The notes under the pieces: generated by a model
What the model saw: the letters and a program-made list of their open reading frames with translations, nothing else
The model's database searches: none
Told to the model about the DNA's origin: nothing
Shown: positions 44,220 through 57,911 of the stretch, one piece after another
How the letters are laid out: every line of letters starts with the position of its first letter
Position numbering within the stretch: position 1 is the first letter of the stretch
NCBI RefSeq assembly: GCF_011759385.1
Contig: NZ_JAARLY010000007.1
Span: 62,001 to 126,000, forward strand
Direction: 5' to 3'
Origin: Oleiagrimonas sp. C23AA
Lineage (GTDB): Bacteria > Pseudomonadota > Gammaproteobacteria > Xanthomonadales > Rhodanobacteraceae
DNA: 64,000 bases
Program-made: the position numbers and the translations under genes

Positions 44220-47200
44220 ATGTTCCATCTTCACTACGACACCGATCTGGACCGGCTGGCCGACCATCTGGCGGCCGAACTGGCGCACCGCGAAGGCGGG
44301 CCGCTGCTGACCCCCGATGTGGTGCTGGTGCCGCAGCCGGGCCTGCAGCGCTGGCTGGTGCAGCGCCTGGCCGAGTGCTACGGCATTGCCGCCAACCTGG
44401 AGTTTCTGGCGCCGGCGCAGCTGGTGTGGCGGTTGCTGCGTGCCGCCGATGACAACCTGCCCGAGCAATCGGCGTTTGATCGCGAGGTGCTGGCCTGGCG
44501 CATTCTGGAGCGCGTGCAGCAGGGGCGGGCGCCGACGGGTCTGAGCGCCTTGTTCGATGGCGCGCCGCGCGAGCTGCGCCGCTACGAGCTGGCCACGCAC
44601 ATGGCTGGCCTGTTCGATCGCTACCAGGCCTATCGGCGCGACATGCTCGAAGCGTGGGAGCGCGGCGAGGAAGCCGACGACGTGCAGGCGCAGTTGTGGC
44701 GTGATCTGGTGGCCGATTCGCACGAGGCCTCGCGCGCAGCCCTGATGGCCAACTTGCTGCGTCGCCACGCCAGCGCTGGTGCGCCTGCACCTGCCGGATT
44801 GCCGTGGCGCGTGTTCGCCTTTGGCTGCATCAACGTATCGCCGGACGTGTTGCGCGTGCTGGGCCTGGTCGGGCGGCATGTGCCGCTGCATTTTTATCTG
44901 CCCACGCCGTGCCGCGAATATTGGGGCGATCTGCCGGATCGGCGCGACTTTCGCGCCCAGTTGGGCGAATTTGGCGGCAGCGCGTTTGATGAGCCGGCGC
45001 ATCCGCTGCTGGTGTCATTGGGCGGCGTGGGTCGCGATTTCGTCGCGCAGCTGTTTGCCTACGACGAGGTGCAGCCGGATTTCGAGTCCGATCCGCTGGA
45101 GGTCGAGCCGTCGCGCGATACCCTGCTCAAGCGTGTGCAGGCCGACATCATCACCCTGTCGGCGCCTGATCCGACCGAGGCACCGGCGCTTCCGGTCGAC
45201 AGTGACGATTCGTTGCAGGTGCACGTGTGCCATTCGCCGCTGCGCGAGGTGCAGGTGTTGCACGATCGCTTGCTGGATCTGTTTCAGCGCCACGAGGATC
45301 TCGAACCGCGCGATGTGGCGGTGATGGTGCCGAAGATGTCGGCCTATGCGCCGTGTATCGAGGCAGTGTTCGGCGCGCTCGATGGCAGCGATCCGCGTTA
45401 TATCCCGTGGACCATCGCCGATCGTCCTGCTTCGGATGCGCATGCGCTGGTGGCACTTTTCGAGCGGTTGCTCAGCCTGCCGGCCTCGCGCCTGACCGCC
45501 AGCGAGGTGCTGGAGGTGCTGGCCGTGCCCGCGGTGATGCGTGGGGCGGGTATCGACGATGCCGATCTGGAGCAACTGCGCGTCTTCGTGGCTGAATCGG
45601 GCGTGCGCTGGGGCGAGGATGCGGCCGAACGCCAGGCGCAGGGACTGCCACCGTTCGAGGCCTACAGCTGGCGCTTCGGGCGCCGACGCCTGCTGCTCGG
45701 TTACATGGCCGGCGCCGGCGCCGATGAGCAACTGATCGACGGCAGCGCGCCGCTGACCGACATCGAAGGCGGTCGTGCCAGCGCGCTGGGCCAGTTGCTG
45801 CGCGTGCAGCGTCTGCTGCGGCAACTGCGCGCCGAGCAGCGTCGCTCCCAGGCTGCCGACCACTGGCAGGCCTTGCTCAATCACGCGCTGGAAGAGCTGC
45901 TGCCCGAGCCGGAAGGGCGCGATGAAGAACGCGCGTTGGAAGCGGTGCGCGAGGCACTGGCCGCGCTGGCCGAACACACGCGTCTGGCCCAGTTACAGAC
46001 GCCGCTGGACTGGATGACCGTGCGCGCCTTCCTGCGCGAGCGGCTGGAGTCGATGAACCCGCCGCAGCGCTTCCTGGCCGGCGGTGTCAGCGTGTGCGGT
46101 CTGGTGCCGCTGCGCAACGTGCCGTTCAAGGTGATCTGCGTGCTCGGTCTGGATGCCGAATCGTTTCCGCGTCGTGATCCGGCCGATGCGCTCAACCGTC
46201 TGCTGGCGGGTCAGCGTCGTCCTGGTGACCGTTCCCTGCGCGACGATGACCGCTATCTTTTTCTGCAGACGCTGATGGCCGCGCGCAAGGTGCTGTACTT
46301 GAGCTACAGCGGCATCGAGCCGCGTGACGGCAGCGAGCGCGAACCCTCGGTGGTGCTGGCCGAATTGCTGGATGTGGTCTGCGAAGGTTATTTCGCCGAT
46401 GCCGCGGGCGCGCGCAAGGCGCTGGTGCAGAGCCATCCCATGCAGCCGTTCTCGCCGCGGCTGTTTCCTGCCGAGGCCGATAGCACGCGCCAGTTCACGT
46501 TCCGCCACGAATGGCAGGCCGCCGCGCAGGTGCATCGGCGTGGCGAGGCTGAGCCTGCCTTCGTGGACCAGCCTTGGTCGCCGTCGGACGAGGTCGCCGA
46601 TGAAGGCCTGGTCGATACCGCCGAGCTGGCGCGCTTTTTCCGCCATCCGGCCGAAGCCTTTCTGCGCCAGCAGGCGCGCCTGGCCTTGCCGGGCGACAGC
46701 GTGACGCTGGCCGATCGCGAGCCGTTGATTCTGGATGCGCTGACGGGCTCGCGCATCGACCGGGCGCTGGTGGCGCACGGCCGTGTCACAGGTGAGACGC
46801 AAGGCATGCAGGCGACGCTGTCGGCGCGCGCACTGTTACCGCCACTGGCATGGGGCGAAGAGGCCTTTGCCCAGCGCGCGGGCGAGCTGTCGCCGCAGGT
46901 CCGCGCCTGGTATGCCTGGCAGCAGGACCACGCGTCACTGCCGGTCGAGCGTGTGTTTCTGAACGTCGGCGACGTCACGCTTGGCGGCATGCTGGAAGGG
47001 CTGCATGAAGGCGGTTATGCCGCCTGGGTGGGCAGCGTGGCCCATGGCGGCAACTGGATGCGCTGGTGGATTGGCGCGCTGGTGGCTGTGGCGCTGCATG
47101 GGCCACGAGAGTGCGTCGCCTTCGGGCGTGGCAAGGACAAGCTCAAGCTGTTTCTGCCACTGCGAGTGGATGCGCTGACATCGGCCGACGCGCGCACTCA

Positions 47201-47510
47201 TCTGTCCACCCTGCTGGCACTTTATCGCCAGGGACAATGCGGTGTGCTGCCGTTGCCGGCACGCACCGCATTTGCCTGGGCCTGGGAAAACCGTGGTGAG
47301 GGAGAGGCCTCGGACAAGGCCGCGCGGGATGCGTGGCAGGGCAACAGCTTCATGTCGATCCAGGGCGAAGCCGATGATGCCGCCTGGCAATTGGCCATGC
47401 GCGGCCGCGACTTGTTCGCAGACGATCTGGCGCCGATGACACTGACCGAGGCCGCGCAGCAGGCTTATGGCCCATTGGTCCAGGCGCTTCAGCGAGGCCA
47501 GCTGCTATGA
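44220..47510 (+). CDS. recC: Exodeoxyribonuclease V gamma subunit RecC
   Basis: Chi-scanning subunit of RecBCD, about 1096 residues. ATG 44220 gives MFHLHYDTDLDRLADHLAAE, which lines up with the usual RecC start; upstream TTG is less likely. The dead-helicase fold is seen in VLVPQPGLQRWLVQRLAE, VFAFGCINVSPDVLRVLG, FYLPTPCREYWGDL, and LVPLRNVPFKVICVLGLDAESFPRRDP. The C-terminal part is nuclease-like but lacks catalytic residues. The stop overlaps the recB ATG. The gene order recC-recB-recD without ptrA is common outside enterics. Confidence 0.95.
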   Translation: MFHLHYDTDLDRLADHLAAELAHREGGPLLTPDVVLVPQPGLQRWLVQRLAECYGIAANLEFLAPAQLVWRLLRAADDNLPEQSAFDREVLAWRILERVQQGRAPTGLSALFDGAPRELRRYELATHMAGLFDRYQAYRRDMLEAWERGEEADDVQAQLWRDLVADSHEASRAALMANLLRRHASAGAPAPAGLPWRVFAFGCINVSPDVLRVLGLVGRHVPLHFYLPTPCREYWGDLPDRRDFRAQLGEFGGSAFDEPAHPLLVSLGGVGRDFVAQLFAYDEVQPDFESDPLEVEPSRDTLLKRVQADIITLSAPDPTEAPALPVDSDDSLQVHVCHSPLREVQVLHDRLLDLFQRHEDLEPRDVAVMVPKMSAYAPCIEAVFGALDGSDPRYIPWTIADRPASDAHALVALFERLLSLPASRLTASEVLEVLAVPAVMRGAGIDDADLEQLRVFVAESGVRWGEDAAERQAQGLPPFEAYSWRFGRRRLLLGYMAGAGADEQLIDGSAPLTDIEGGRASALGQLLRVQRLLRQLRAEQRRSQAADHWQALLNHALEELLPEPEGRDEERALEAVREALAALAEHTRLAQLQTPLDWMTVRAFLRERLESMNPPQRFLAGGVSVCGLVPLRNVPFKVICVLGLDAESFPRRDPADALNRLLAGQRRPGDRSLRDDDRYLFLQTLMAARKVLYLSYSGIEPRDGSEREPSVVLAELLDVVCEGYFADAAGARKALVQSHPMQPFSPRLFPAEADSTRQFTFRHEWQAAAQVHRRGEAEPAFVDQPWSPSDEVADEGLVDTAELARFFRHPAEAFLRQQARLALPGDSVTLADREPLILDALTGSRIDRALVAHGRVTGETQGMQATLSARALLPPLAWGEEAFAQRAGELSPQVRAWYAWQQDHASLPVERVFLNVGDVTLGGMLEGLHEGGYAAWVGSVAHGGNWMRWWIGALVAVALHGPRECVAFGRGKDKLKLFLPLRVDALTSADARTHLSTLLALYRQGQCGVLPLPARTAFAWAWENRGEGEASDKAARDAWQGNSFMSIQGEADDAAWQLAMRGRDLFADDLAPMTLTEAAQQAYGPLVQALQRGQLL

Positions 47511-50500
47511 ACGCCGTCAAGCGGATGATGCAGGATGATCTGGCGCTCAAGCTGCCGCTGCAAAAGGTGCAGCAGATCGAGGCCAGCGCCGGCACCGGTA
47601 AAACCTTCACCATCGCCGGCCTGTACGTGCGACTGGTGGTCGAGCGCGCCTTGCCGGTACGCGAGATTCTGGTGATGACCTTCACCAAGCCGGCCACCGA
47701 GGAATTGCGCCGCCGGCTTCGCGAACGCCTTGCGCTATGCGCACACATGGCCGCCGCGTTGCCGGAAAGCGACGAGGGCGAGCAAGGCGAGCGCGCCTGG
47801 GCATTGGCGCTGCTGCGCCGTCATTTGCACGACAGTGGCGAGCAGCCAGAGACCTTGGCGCAACGCCTGCGATTGGCGGCGATGGGCATGGACGAGGCGG
47901 CCATCTTCACCATCCACGGGTTTTGCCAGCGCGTGCTGACCGAGCAGGCAGCTTTCCTGAGCGACAGCACGGTGGGCGTGGAGCTGGTGCCCAGCGATCT
48001 GGACCTGCTGGAAAGTTTTGCCAGCGATGCCTGGCTGCGTTTGGGGGCCAGCGAGGATGACGATGCCCGCGCGGTGCTGCGCCTGCTCGGTGATTCACCG
48101 CAGGCGCTGGCACAATCGCTGCAAAAGCTGGTTGGCTTCGGCGGACGAATCGAGCCGCAGGTGCCATCAAACGAACAAAGTGATGCTTCCCTGGCCGAGG
48201 CGCAGGCCGCGCTCTGCCGCACGTGGATCGAGCATGGCCAGATCGCCCAGTCGGCGCTGGCCGAGTGGTTTGAGCAGGGCTACTTCAAGCGCAATATCCT
48301 CAAGGAAGGCTGTATCGAGCAGTTGGCGGCGGTCGCGGCCAATCTGCGCGATGGTGTGTTGCCGTCCCCCGATGAGCTGCGCCGTTTTGGCCAGGCCAAG
48401 CTGGCGGGTGCGACGACCAAAGGCAGTCCTGATTTTCCCGAGCAGGCGGCCTTTCTCGCCATTGATCGCTGGCTGGCTTTTTGCGAGGCCCGCACGCAGC
48501 GCTTGCGCCAGGGTGCGGCGCACGAACTGGGTGCGTTGGTGGCGCAGGCGCGCGCCCATCTCACCGAGCGCAAGCGCGTGCTGGCGCGGCTTTCCTACGA
48601 TGACCAGGTCAGCCGCGTGCGCGAGGCCTTGCAGCGTGACGGTGCCGGCGAGCGGTTGGCCGAAGCGCTGCATCGCCAGTATCCGGTGGCGCTGGTCGAT
48701 GAGTTTCAGGATACCGACGCGCGCCAGTTCGACATCCTCGAGGCCATCTATGCCGCGCAGGGCACGCTGTTTTGCATCGGCGATCCCAAGCAGGCCATCT
48801 ACGGTTTTCGCGGTGGTGACATCCAGGCCTATCTGCGCGTGGGCGCCATCGCCGCAGGCATGCATCGGCTGAGCCGAAACTACCGTTCGGCACCCGGCAT
48901 GCTGCGCGCCACCGAAGCGGTATTCACCGCCAAACCCGAGGTATTCATCGAGCCGGGCATTGCCTTTGAACCGGTCGACTGGGGCGGCCGCTGCCTGGAT
49001 CGCGCCGTGCAGTTCGAGGGCCAGTCGCTGCCGGCGTTGACGCTGTGGCAGGCGCCGCCCGAGCCACTCAACAAGGCGTCATTGCAGGATCAGTGCATGC
49101 AGGCCTGCGCCGATGAAGTGGCGCGCCTGTTGATGCCCGGCGCCACCCAGATCGACGGCGCGCCGCTGACGCCGGGGCAGGTGGCGATTCTGGTCAACAG
49201 CAACGATCAGGCCAGCCGCATGCAGGATGCCTTGAGTCGGCGCGGCGTGGCCTCGGCCTGCGTGCGCCGTGAAAGCGTTTATGCCTCGCTGGAAGCGCTG
49301 GAGCTGCGTGCGCTGCTGGAAGCCCTGCTGGTGCCGCAGAACCTGATGCGCGCACGCGGCGCACTCGCTACCACGTTGCTGGGGCGGAGCCTGGGTGACC
49401 TGGCCCAAATGCGTGACGACGAAACCGCGTGGCGTCAGGCGCTGGGCGAATTGGAGCAACTGCGCGCCTGCTGGTTCGAGCGTGGTGTGCTGGCCATGCT
49501 GGAACGTTTCGGTCAGCGCCATGCGGCGCGCTTGCTGGCCCTGCCGCAGGGTGAGCGGCGCATGACCAACCTGATGCAGCTGGGCGAAGCCCTGCAGGAA
49601 AAAGCCCGTCAGCTGGCTGGTGAGCGCGCGCAGTGCGATTGGCTGGCGGCGCGCATCGCCGAGGCCGATGCCAACAACGAGGAAGAGCAGCTGCGCCTGG
49701 AGTCCGACGCCGAGCGCGTGCAGATTGTCACCCTGCATCGTGCCAAGGGCCTGGAGTACGATCTGGTGTTCATGCCGTTTGCCGCCACGCACGAGGTGAA
49801 GGCGGCCGAAAAGGGCGGCTTTGCGCGCTTCCATGAGGGCTCGGATCTGGTGCAGCGGCTGATTCTGACCGACAGCGCCGATCGCAAGGGCGGCCTCGAT
49901 CGGCTGGCCGAGGCCGACGCGCAGGCCATGGCCGCGGCCGAACGCGAAGCGCTGGCCGAGGCGGTGCGGTTGCTGTATGTCGGTATCACCCGCGCACGCC
50001 ATGCCTGCTGGCTCAGCGTCAACACGGCCGCCGGCAAGGGGCGCTCCAAGCCGGAGGCCCGCGTGCTGTGGCATGTGCTTGGCGATGGCGCGCAGGTGCA
50101 GGCGTTGGCGGGCCAACACAGTGCCGATATTCGCCTATTGGCCTTGCCCGAGGCGCACGTCCATCGCGTGCCGGCGCTGGCGGCACCGGCGCAGGGTGCG
50201 GCACGTGTTTTCCATCGCGGGCTGGATCGCGACTGGCGTGTGCACAGCTTCTCCCGGTTGGCCGAAGGTGGTCACGAGGAAGGCGCCGGCCTGGCGGCCG
50301 ACGAGGCGCTGGCGCCGGAACTTCCGGCCGGTGAGGCCGAGGTGGTCGAGGTGCCGGCGTGGCCGCGTGGGCCGCGCTTCGGCAACGCCGTGCACAACGC
50401 GCTGGAACAGGTCGATTTCGCCGCCTGGCATGGGCCGCTGAGGGCGCCCTGGCCGCATGGCGAGGTGCAAGTGATTCGTCAGGCGCTGGCCGACCAGGGC

Positions 50501-51111
50501 TACGCGGGTGATGAACTGGATCGCGCCGCCGATGCCACCGCGCGTATGGTCGCCGCGGCCCTGCGCGCGCCGGTATTGGCATCGGTTTGCCTGGCCGATG
50601 TCGCCCCGGACGCGCGGCTGGCCGAAATGGAGTTCCACTTCGGCATGGATCGCGCCGATCCAGCGGCCTGGCTGGCGCTCATGCAGCAATACGGCTATCA
50701 GCAGCATCGGCGCGATTTTGTGCGCCTGGGCAGCGCGCTGCGCGGCCTGATGACGGGCTTTATCGACCTTGTCTTTGTGCACGATGGCCAATGGTGGGTG
50801 GTCGATTACAAGACCAATCACCTGGGCGCGCGCCGCGAGGACTACGCGCCGGAACGCCTGCCGGCGGCGCTGGCCCATCACGATTATGATTTGCAGTACC
50901 TCATCTACACCTTGGCTTTGCATCGCTGGCTGAAGCAGGTGCGCGGTACGGCGTATGACTACACCCGTGATTTCGGCGGCGTGCGCTATCTGTTCGTGCG
51001 TGGCATGGACGAGACCGGTCGCGGCGTGTTTGCCGATCGTCCGCCGCAGGCTTTGGTCGAGGCCATGGACGCCTTGTTGGTCGCACCGGGCCTGCCGCAG
51101 GTGGCAAGCGC

Positions 51112-51115
<4 letters not shown>
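47507..51115 (+). CDS. recB: Exodeoxyribonuclease V beta subunit RecB
   Basis: Helicase-nuclease subunit of RecBCD, 1202 residues; it unwinds 3'-5', cuts DNA and loads RecA after Chi. Walker A is ASAGTGKT (26-33). Further UvrD-type motifs are VDEFQDTDARQFDIL, GDPKQAIYGFRGGD, RLSRNYRS and VTLHRAKGLEYDLVF. The C-terminal nuclease shows D1087 in GFIDLVF and D1100-Y-K1102 in VVDYKTN, the catalytic set, followed by QYLIYTLALHRWL. Both ends overlap neighbours by 4 bases, so recC, recB and recD are made in a coupled fashion. Confidence 0.97.
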
Positions 51116-54227
<3,112 letters not shown>

Positions 54228-54387
54228 GCCGGGGCTGAACCGTTGCGTGAAGATGCTGTCCACACAGGCACCGCGGTGCCATGAGACGGTCGTCATGCAG
54301 TGGACGCAGCCTCATGGCATAATCCGAGGCCTTTTACCGGGTGGCGCCTATTTTTCAAGGTGTCGCCGCAACTTGCGAGATTAGTCC

Positions 54388-54723
54388 ATGAACTTTTTCA
54401 TCTCCGACGCTCACGCTCAGGGAACTGCCACGCACGGTGCGGCCGGTGGCGGCATGTCGTTCATCATCATGATGGTGGTCCTGTTTGGACTGATGTACTT
54501 CATGATGATCCGCCCGCAGATGAAGCGTCAGAAAGAACACCGCAACATGCTCTCGGCGCTGGCCAAGGGCGATGAGGTCACCACCAACGGCGGCATGGCC
54601 GGTCGCGTGATCGAGCTGGGCGAGTCGTTCATCACCGTGGAAATCGCGCCGAACGTGCAGATCAAGGTGCAGAAGGGCGCCATCTCGCAGGTGCTTCCCA
54701 AGGGCACGCTGAAGTCCGCGTAA
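54388..54723 (+). CDS. yajC: Sec translocon accessory subunit YajC
   Basis: A 111-residue inner-membrane protein of the SecDF-YajC complex that assists protein export. One membrane helix (GMSFIIMMVVLFGLMYFMMI, about 23-42) is followed by the conserved RPQMKRQKEHRNMLSAL and a cytoplasmic beta domain (KGDEVTTNGGMAGRVIELGE, ending KGAISQVLPKGTLK). A ribosome site is weak. secD starts 80 bases downstream. Confidence 0.95.
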   Translation: MNFFISDAHAQGTATHGAAGGGMSFIIMMVVLFGLMYFMMIRPQMKRQKEHRNMLSALAKGDEVTTNGGMAGRVIELGESFITVEIAPNVQIKVQKGAISQVLPKGTLKSA

Positions 54724-54803
54724 GAGGGGGCGGCTTCGCCTTGCGGCGAAGCCTGAGGAACAGAGCCGCGCCTTGGCTGGCGCGGTTTCAATGGATGCAA
54801 GGC

Positions 54804-56681
54804 ATGAGTGATTTTCCTCGCTGGAAATATGCAGTGGTCGTGGTGGTGCTGTTGTTCGGCATTCTCTACGCGCTGCCCAATGTGTTCCGCCCCTCGCCGG
54901 CGGTGCAGGTATCGGCCAATTCCGGCCATCAAGTCGACCAGACGCTTGAGCAGAAGGTCGAGGCCGCGCTGGCCAAGCAGCATCTGAAGGCCAACAAGGT
55001 CAGCATCGATGCCAAGGCCGGCACGATGATGGCGCGCTTTTCCGATACCTCCACCCAGCTGGAGGCCTACGACGTGATCAAGGGCGCGCTGGGTGATGAC
55101 TACAACGTCGCGCTGAACCTGGCCTCGACCGTGCCTTCGTGGCTGCGCTCGATCCACGCCAACGCCATGCCGCTGGGTCTGGATCTGCAAGGCGGCGTGC
55201 ATTTCCTGATGGAAGTGGACCAGGACGCTGTGCGCCAGCAGCAGGAGCAGCGTTACACCGATGACCTGCGTTCGCTGCTGCACCAGAACAAGATTCGCTA
55301 CATCTCGCTGGGCCACGCCAACAACGGCGTCGGCGTCGAGGTAGTGCTGCATTCCAGCGCCGACCGCGACAAGGTCGCCAATCTGGTCTACCAGAACTAT
55401 CCGAACCTGCAGACGGTGAACGGCGTCGGCGGTGACGGCAGCTATGCGCTGACCGCCAAGCTCAAGCAGGACGAAGTGCAGAAGCTGGCGCAGAAGACCA
55501 TCCAGCAGAACGTGCAGACCCTGCGCAATCGTATCAACCAGCTCGGCGTGTCCGAGCCGCTGATCCAGCAGCAGGGCTCGGACCGTATCGTGGTCGAGCT
55601 GCCGGGCGTGCAGGACACCGCCGATGCCAAGCGCATCCTCGGCGCCATCGCCACGCTGGAATACCACAAGGGCTACGCGGCCTGGCCCGATCCGCGCGTC
55701 AAGGAAGCGCTTAAAGGGGATGTGCCGCCCGAGGCGCGCCTGTACAAGGACTGCCCGCGTGGACCGTGTCTGGTCTACAAGAAGGTCATTGTCACCGGCG
55801 ATCAGCTGGTCGACGCCACCTCCGGTTTCGATCAGCAGTCGGGTACGCCGGAAGTGTCGGTGACGCTCAATTCGGCCGGCGCCAAGCGCATGGGCGACTT
55901 CACCAACGCCAACGTCGGCAAGCCGATGGCGGTGGTCTACATCGAGAAGATCCCGCAGGTCACCGAGGTCGACGGCAAGAAGGTGCGTACCTTCAAGACC
56001 CGCGAGAAGGTGATTTCCTATGCTACCGTGCAGGGCGCCTTCTCCAAGAAGTTCCAGACTACCGGTCTGGACAGTCCGAAGGCTGCATCGCAGCTGGCGC
56101 TGCTGCTCAAGTCCGGCTCGCTGGCCGCGCCGGTGACCATCGTCGAAGAGCGTGTGATCGGTCCCAGCCTGGGTAACGACAACATCCACAAGGGTGTGCG
56201 GGCGGTGCTGTTGGGTCTGGGCCTGGTGCTGATTGCCGCGCTGATCTACTACAAGCTGTTTGGCCTGGTCGCCGACATCGCGCTGTTCTTCAACCTGGTG
56301 CTGCTACTGGCGGTGATGTCGATGATCGGCGTCACGCTGACCATGCCGGGCATTGCCGGTATCGTGCTCACCCTGGGCATGGCCATCGATGCCAACGTGC
56401 TGATCTGTGAGCGCGTGCGCGAGGAACTGCGCAACGGCTCCACACCGCATGCCTCGATTCGCGCCGGTTACGAGAAAGCCTGGGCCACCATTCTCGATGC
56501 CAACGTCACCCACTTGCTGGCGGCGCTGGGTCTGATGACGGTGGGCTCCGGTCCGATCAAGGGCTTCGGTGTCACGCTGTTCATCGGCATCCTGACCTCG
56601 ATGTTCACCTCGGTGACGGTGACCCATGCCATCACCGCGGCGATCCATGGTCGTCGCAAGCTCAAGAGCCTCTCGGTTTAA
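54804..56681 (+). CDS. secD: Protein translocase subunit SecD
   Basis: A 625-residue RND-like export factor that uses the proton gradient to pull proteins across the inner membrane with SecF. ATG 54804 matches the E. coli SecD start (FPRWKYAVVVVVLLFG aligned with YPLWKYVMLIVVI). Helix 1 covers about 8-27, and a large periplasmic domain follows (LGLDLQGGVHFLMEVD near 128-143, VVELPGVQDTADAKRILG near 255). Five C-terminal helices hold GLVLIAALIYYKLFGLVADI, TMPGIAGIVLTLGMAIDANV with the conserved Asp, and ERVREEL. secF begins 15 bases after its stop. Confidence 0.97.
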   Translation: MSDFPRWKYAVVVVVLLFGILYALPNVFRPSPAVQVSANSGHQVDQTLEQKVEAALAKQHLKANKVSIDAKAGTMMARFSDTSTQLEAYDVIKGALGDDYNVALNLASTVPSWLRSIHANAMPLGLDLQGGVHFLMEVDQDAVRQQQEQRYTDDLRSLLHQNKIRYISLGHANNGVGVEVVLHSSADRDKVANLVYQNYPNLQTVNGVGGDGSYALTAKLKQDEVQKLAQKTIQQNVQTLRNRINQLGVSEPLIQQQGSDRIVVELPGVQDTADAKRILGAIATLEYHKGYAAWPDPRVKEALKGDVPPEARLYKDCPRGPCLVYKKVIVTGDQLVDATSGFDQQSGTPEVSVTLNSAGAKRMGDFTNANVGKPMAVVYIEKIPQVTEVDGKKVRTFKTREKVISYATVQGAFSKKFQTTGLDSPKAASQLALLLKSGSLAAPVTIVEERVIGPSLGNDNIHKGVRAVLLGLGLVLIAALIYYKLFGLVADIALFFNLVLLLAVMSMIGVTLTMPGIAGIVLTLGMAIDANVLICERVREELRNGSTPHASIRAGYEKAWATILDANVTHLLAALGLMTVGSGPIKGFGVTLFIGILTSMFTSVTVTHAITAAIHGRRKLKSLSV

Positions 56682-56696
56682 GGAGGCGGGGAAGCT

Positions 56697-57662
56697 ATGG
56701 AAATTTTCAAGCACGACGCCAATATCAACTTCCTCGGCATGCGCAAGGTCAGCATCGCGATTGCGGTGTTCCTGATCGTCGCCTCGTTGGGCCTGATCTT
56801 CACCAAGGGCCTGAACTACAGCCTGGACTTCACCGGTGGTGTGCTGGTCGAGGTCGATTACGCCAAGCCGGTGAACATCGCCGATGTGCGTGCCGACCTC
56901 ACCAAGGCCGGTTTCGACAACGCCGTGGTGCAGGGCCTGGGCGGCACGCGCGAGTTCTCGATCCGCATGCAGCCCAAGGATGACCCGGCGGCGCTGAAGG
57001 CCAAGACCAACGCCGACCGCGCCGACAAGGTGGCCACCGACGTGCGCGCCGCGCTGTCGGCCAGCCGCCCGGATGTGACCATCAAGCGGCACGACTTCGT
57101 CGGCCCGCAGGTGGGCCAGGAGCTGCGCACCGACGGTGTCTACGCGGTGATCTTCGTGATCATCTTCATCATGGCCTATCTGTGGATGCGCTTTGAGAAG
57201 CGTTTCGCCGTGGCGGCGGTGCTGACCGAGATCCACGATGCGCTGGTCACCGTGGGCATCCTGGCGCTGACCCACCGCGAGTTCGACCTGACCGTGCTGG
57301 CCTCGGTGCTGGCGGTGGTCGGTTACTCGGTGAACGACAAGGTGGTGGTATTCGACCGCGTGCGCGAGTTGTTCCGCCTGGCGCGCAAGGCCGAACCGCA
57401 GGAAGTGCTCAACCGCGCCATCAACAACACGCTGTCGCGTACCATCATCACCTCGCTGTTTACCGCCATCACCATGGGCGCTTTGGCCATCCTTGGTGGT
57501 CCGGCCGTGCACGGTTTTGCCGTGACCATGCTGATCGGCATTGTGGTCGGTACGCTCTCGTCCATCTTCGTGGCCAGCCCGATTCTGCTGTGGCTGGGCG
57601 TCACCAAGAAGGACCTGATGCCGGTCTCGAAGGAAAATCCGGAGTTGGCACGTCGCCCATAA
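56697..57662 (+). CDS. secF: Protein translocase subunit SecF
   Basis: A 321-residue partner of SecD with six helices. Helix 1 covers about 18-36; FTGGVLVEVDYAKPV opens the periplasmic domain. The membrane core has TDGVYAVIFVIIFIMAYLWM, AAVLTEIHDALVTVGIL, and SVNDKVVVFDRVRE with the conserved Asp and Arg. A very strong ribosome site (aaggagg) lies 9 bases before the ATG. An intrinsic terminator at 57688-57720 ends the yajC-secDF unit. Confidence 0.97.
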   Translation: MEIFKHDANINFLGMRKVSIAIAVFLIVASLGLIFTKGLNYSLDFTGGVLVEVDYAKPVNIADVRADLTKAGFDNAVVQGLGGTREFSIRMQPKDDPAALKAKTNADRADKVATDVRAALSASRPDVTIKRHDFVGPQVGQELRTDGVYAVIFVIIFIMAYLWMRFEKRFAVAAVLTEIHDALVTVGILALTHREFDLTVLASVLAVVGYSVNDKVVVFDRVRELFRLARKAEPQEVLNRAINNTLSRTIITSLFTAITMGALAILGGPAVHGFAVTMLIGIVVGTLSSIFVASPILLWLGVTKKDLMPVSKENPELARRP

Positions 57663-57687
57663 GGGGTCTGCAAATCCGGACGCGACC

Positions 57688-57720
57688 AAGGGCGGCCCTG
57701 AAGGGGGGCCGCCCTTTTTT
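57688..57720 (+). terminator. Intrinsic terminator after secF
   Basis: A perfect 11-bp stem (aagggcggccc, 57688-57698, with 57706-57716), a 7-base loop and a T-run of six. Confidence 0.9.
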
Positions 57721-57838
57721 GTGCTTGTGTACCCATCGCTGCGTGCGATGCGCTCAATGGCAAGGGCGTCGCGGTCGACATGTGACAAATGGCCAACTGG
57801 AACATCGTACGCAAGGCTCTACAATACTGAACGAACCC

Positions 57839-57865
57839 TCAATATGGGTGTCGGTCTGCCGATAA
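57839..57865 (+). promoter_or_regulatory. Sigma-28 (FliA) promoter of motAB
   Basis: TCAA (57839-57842), a 15-base spacer and GCCGATAA (57858-57865) match the flagellar class III promoter consensus; the -10 is perfect and TCAA is the pseudomonad form of the -35. Transcription would begin about 40 bases before motA, placing motAB under FliA control although no other flagellar genes are in the window. Confidence 0.85.
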
Positions 57866-57911
57866 CAGACAGGCTAGGGATCGATCGACTCATCAGGACA
57901 GGCGCTGCCTT

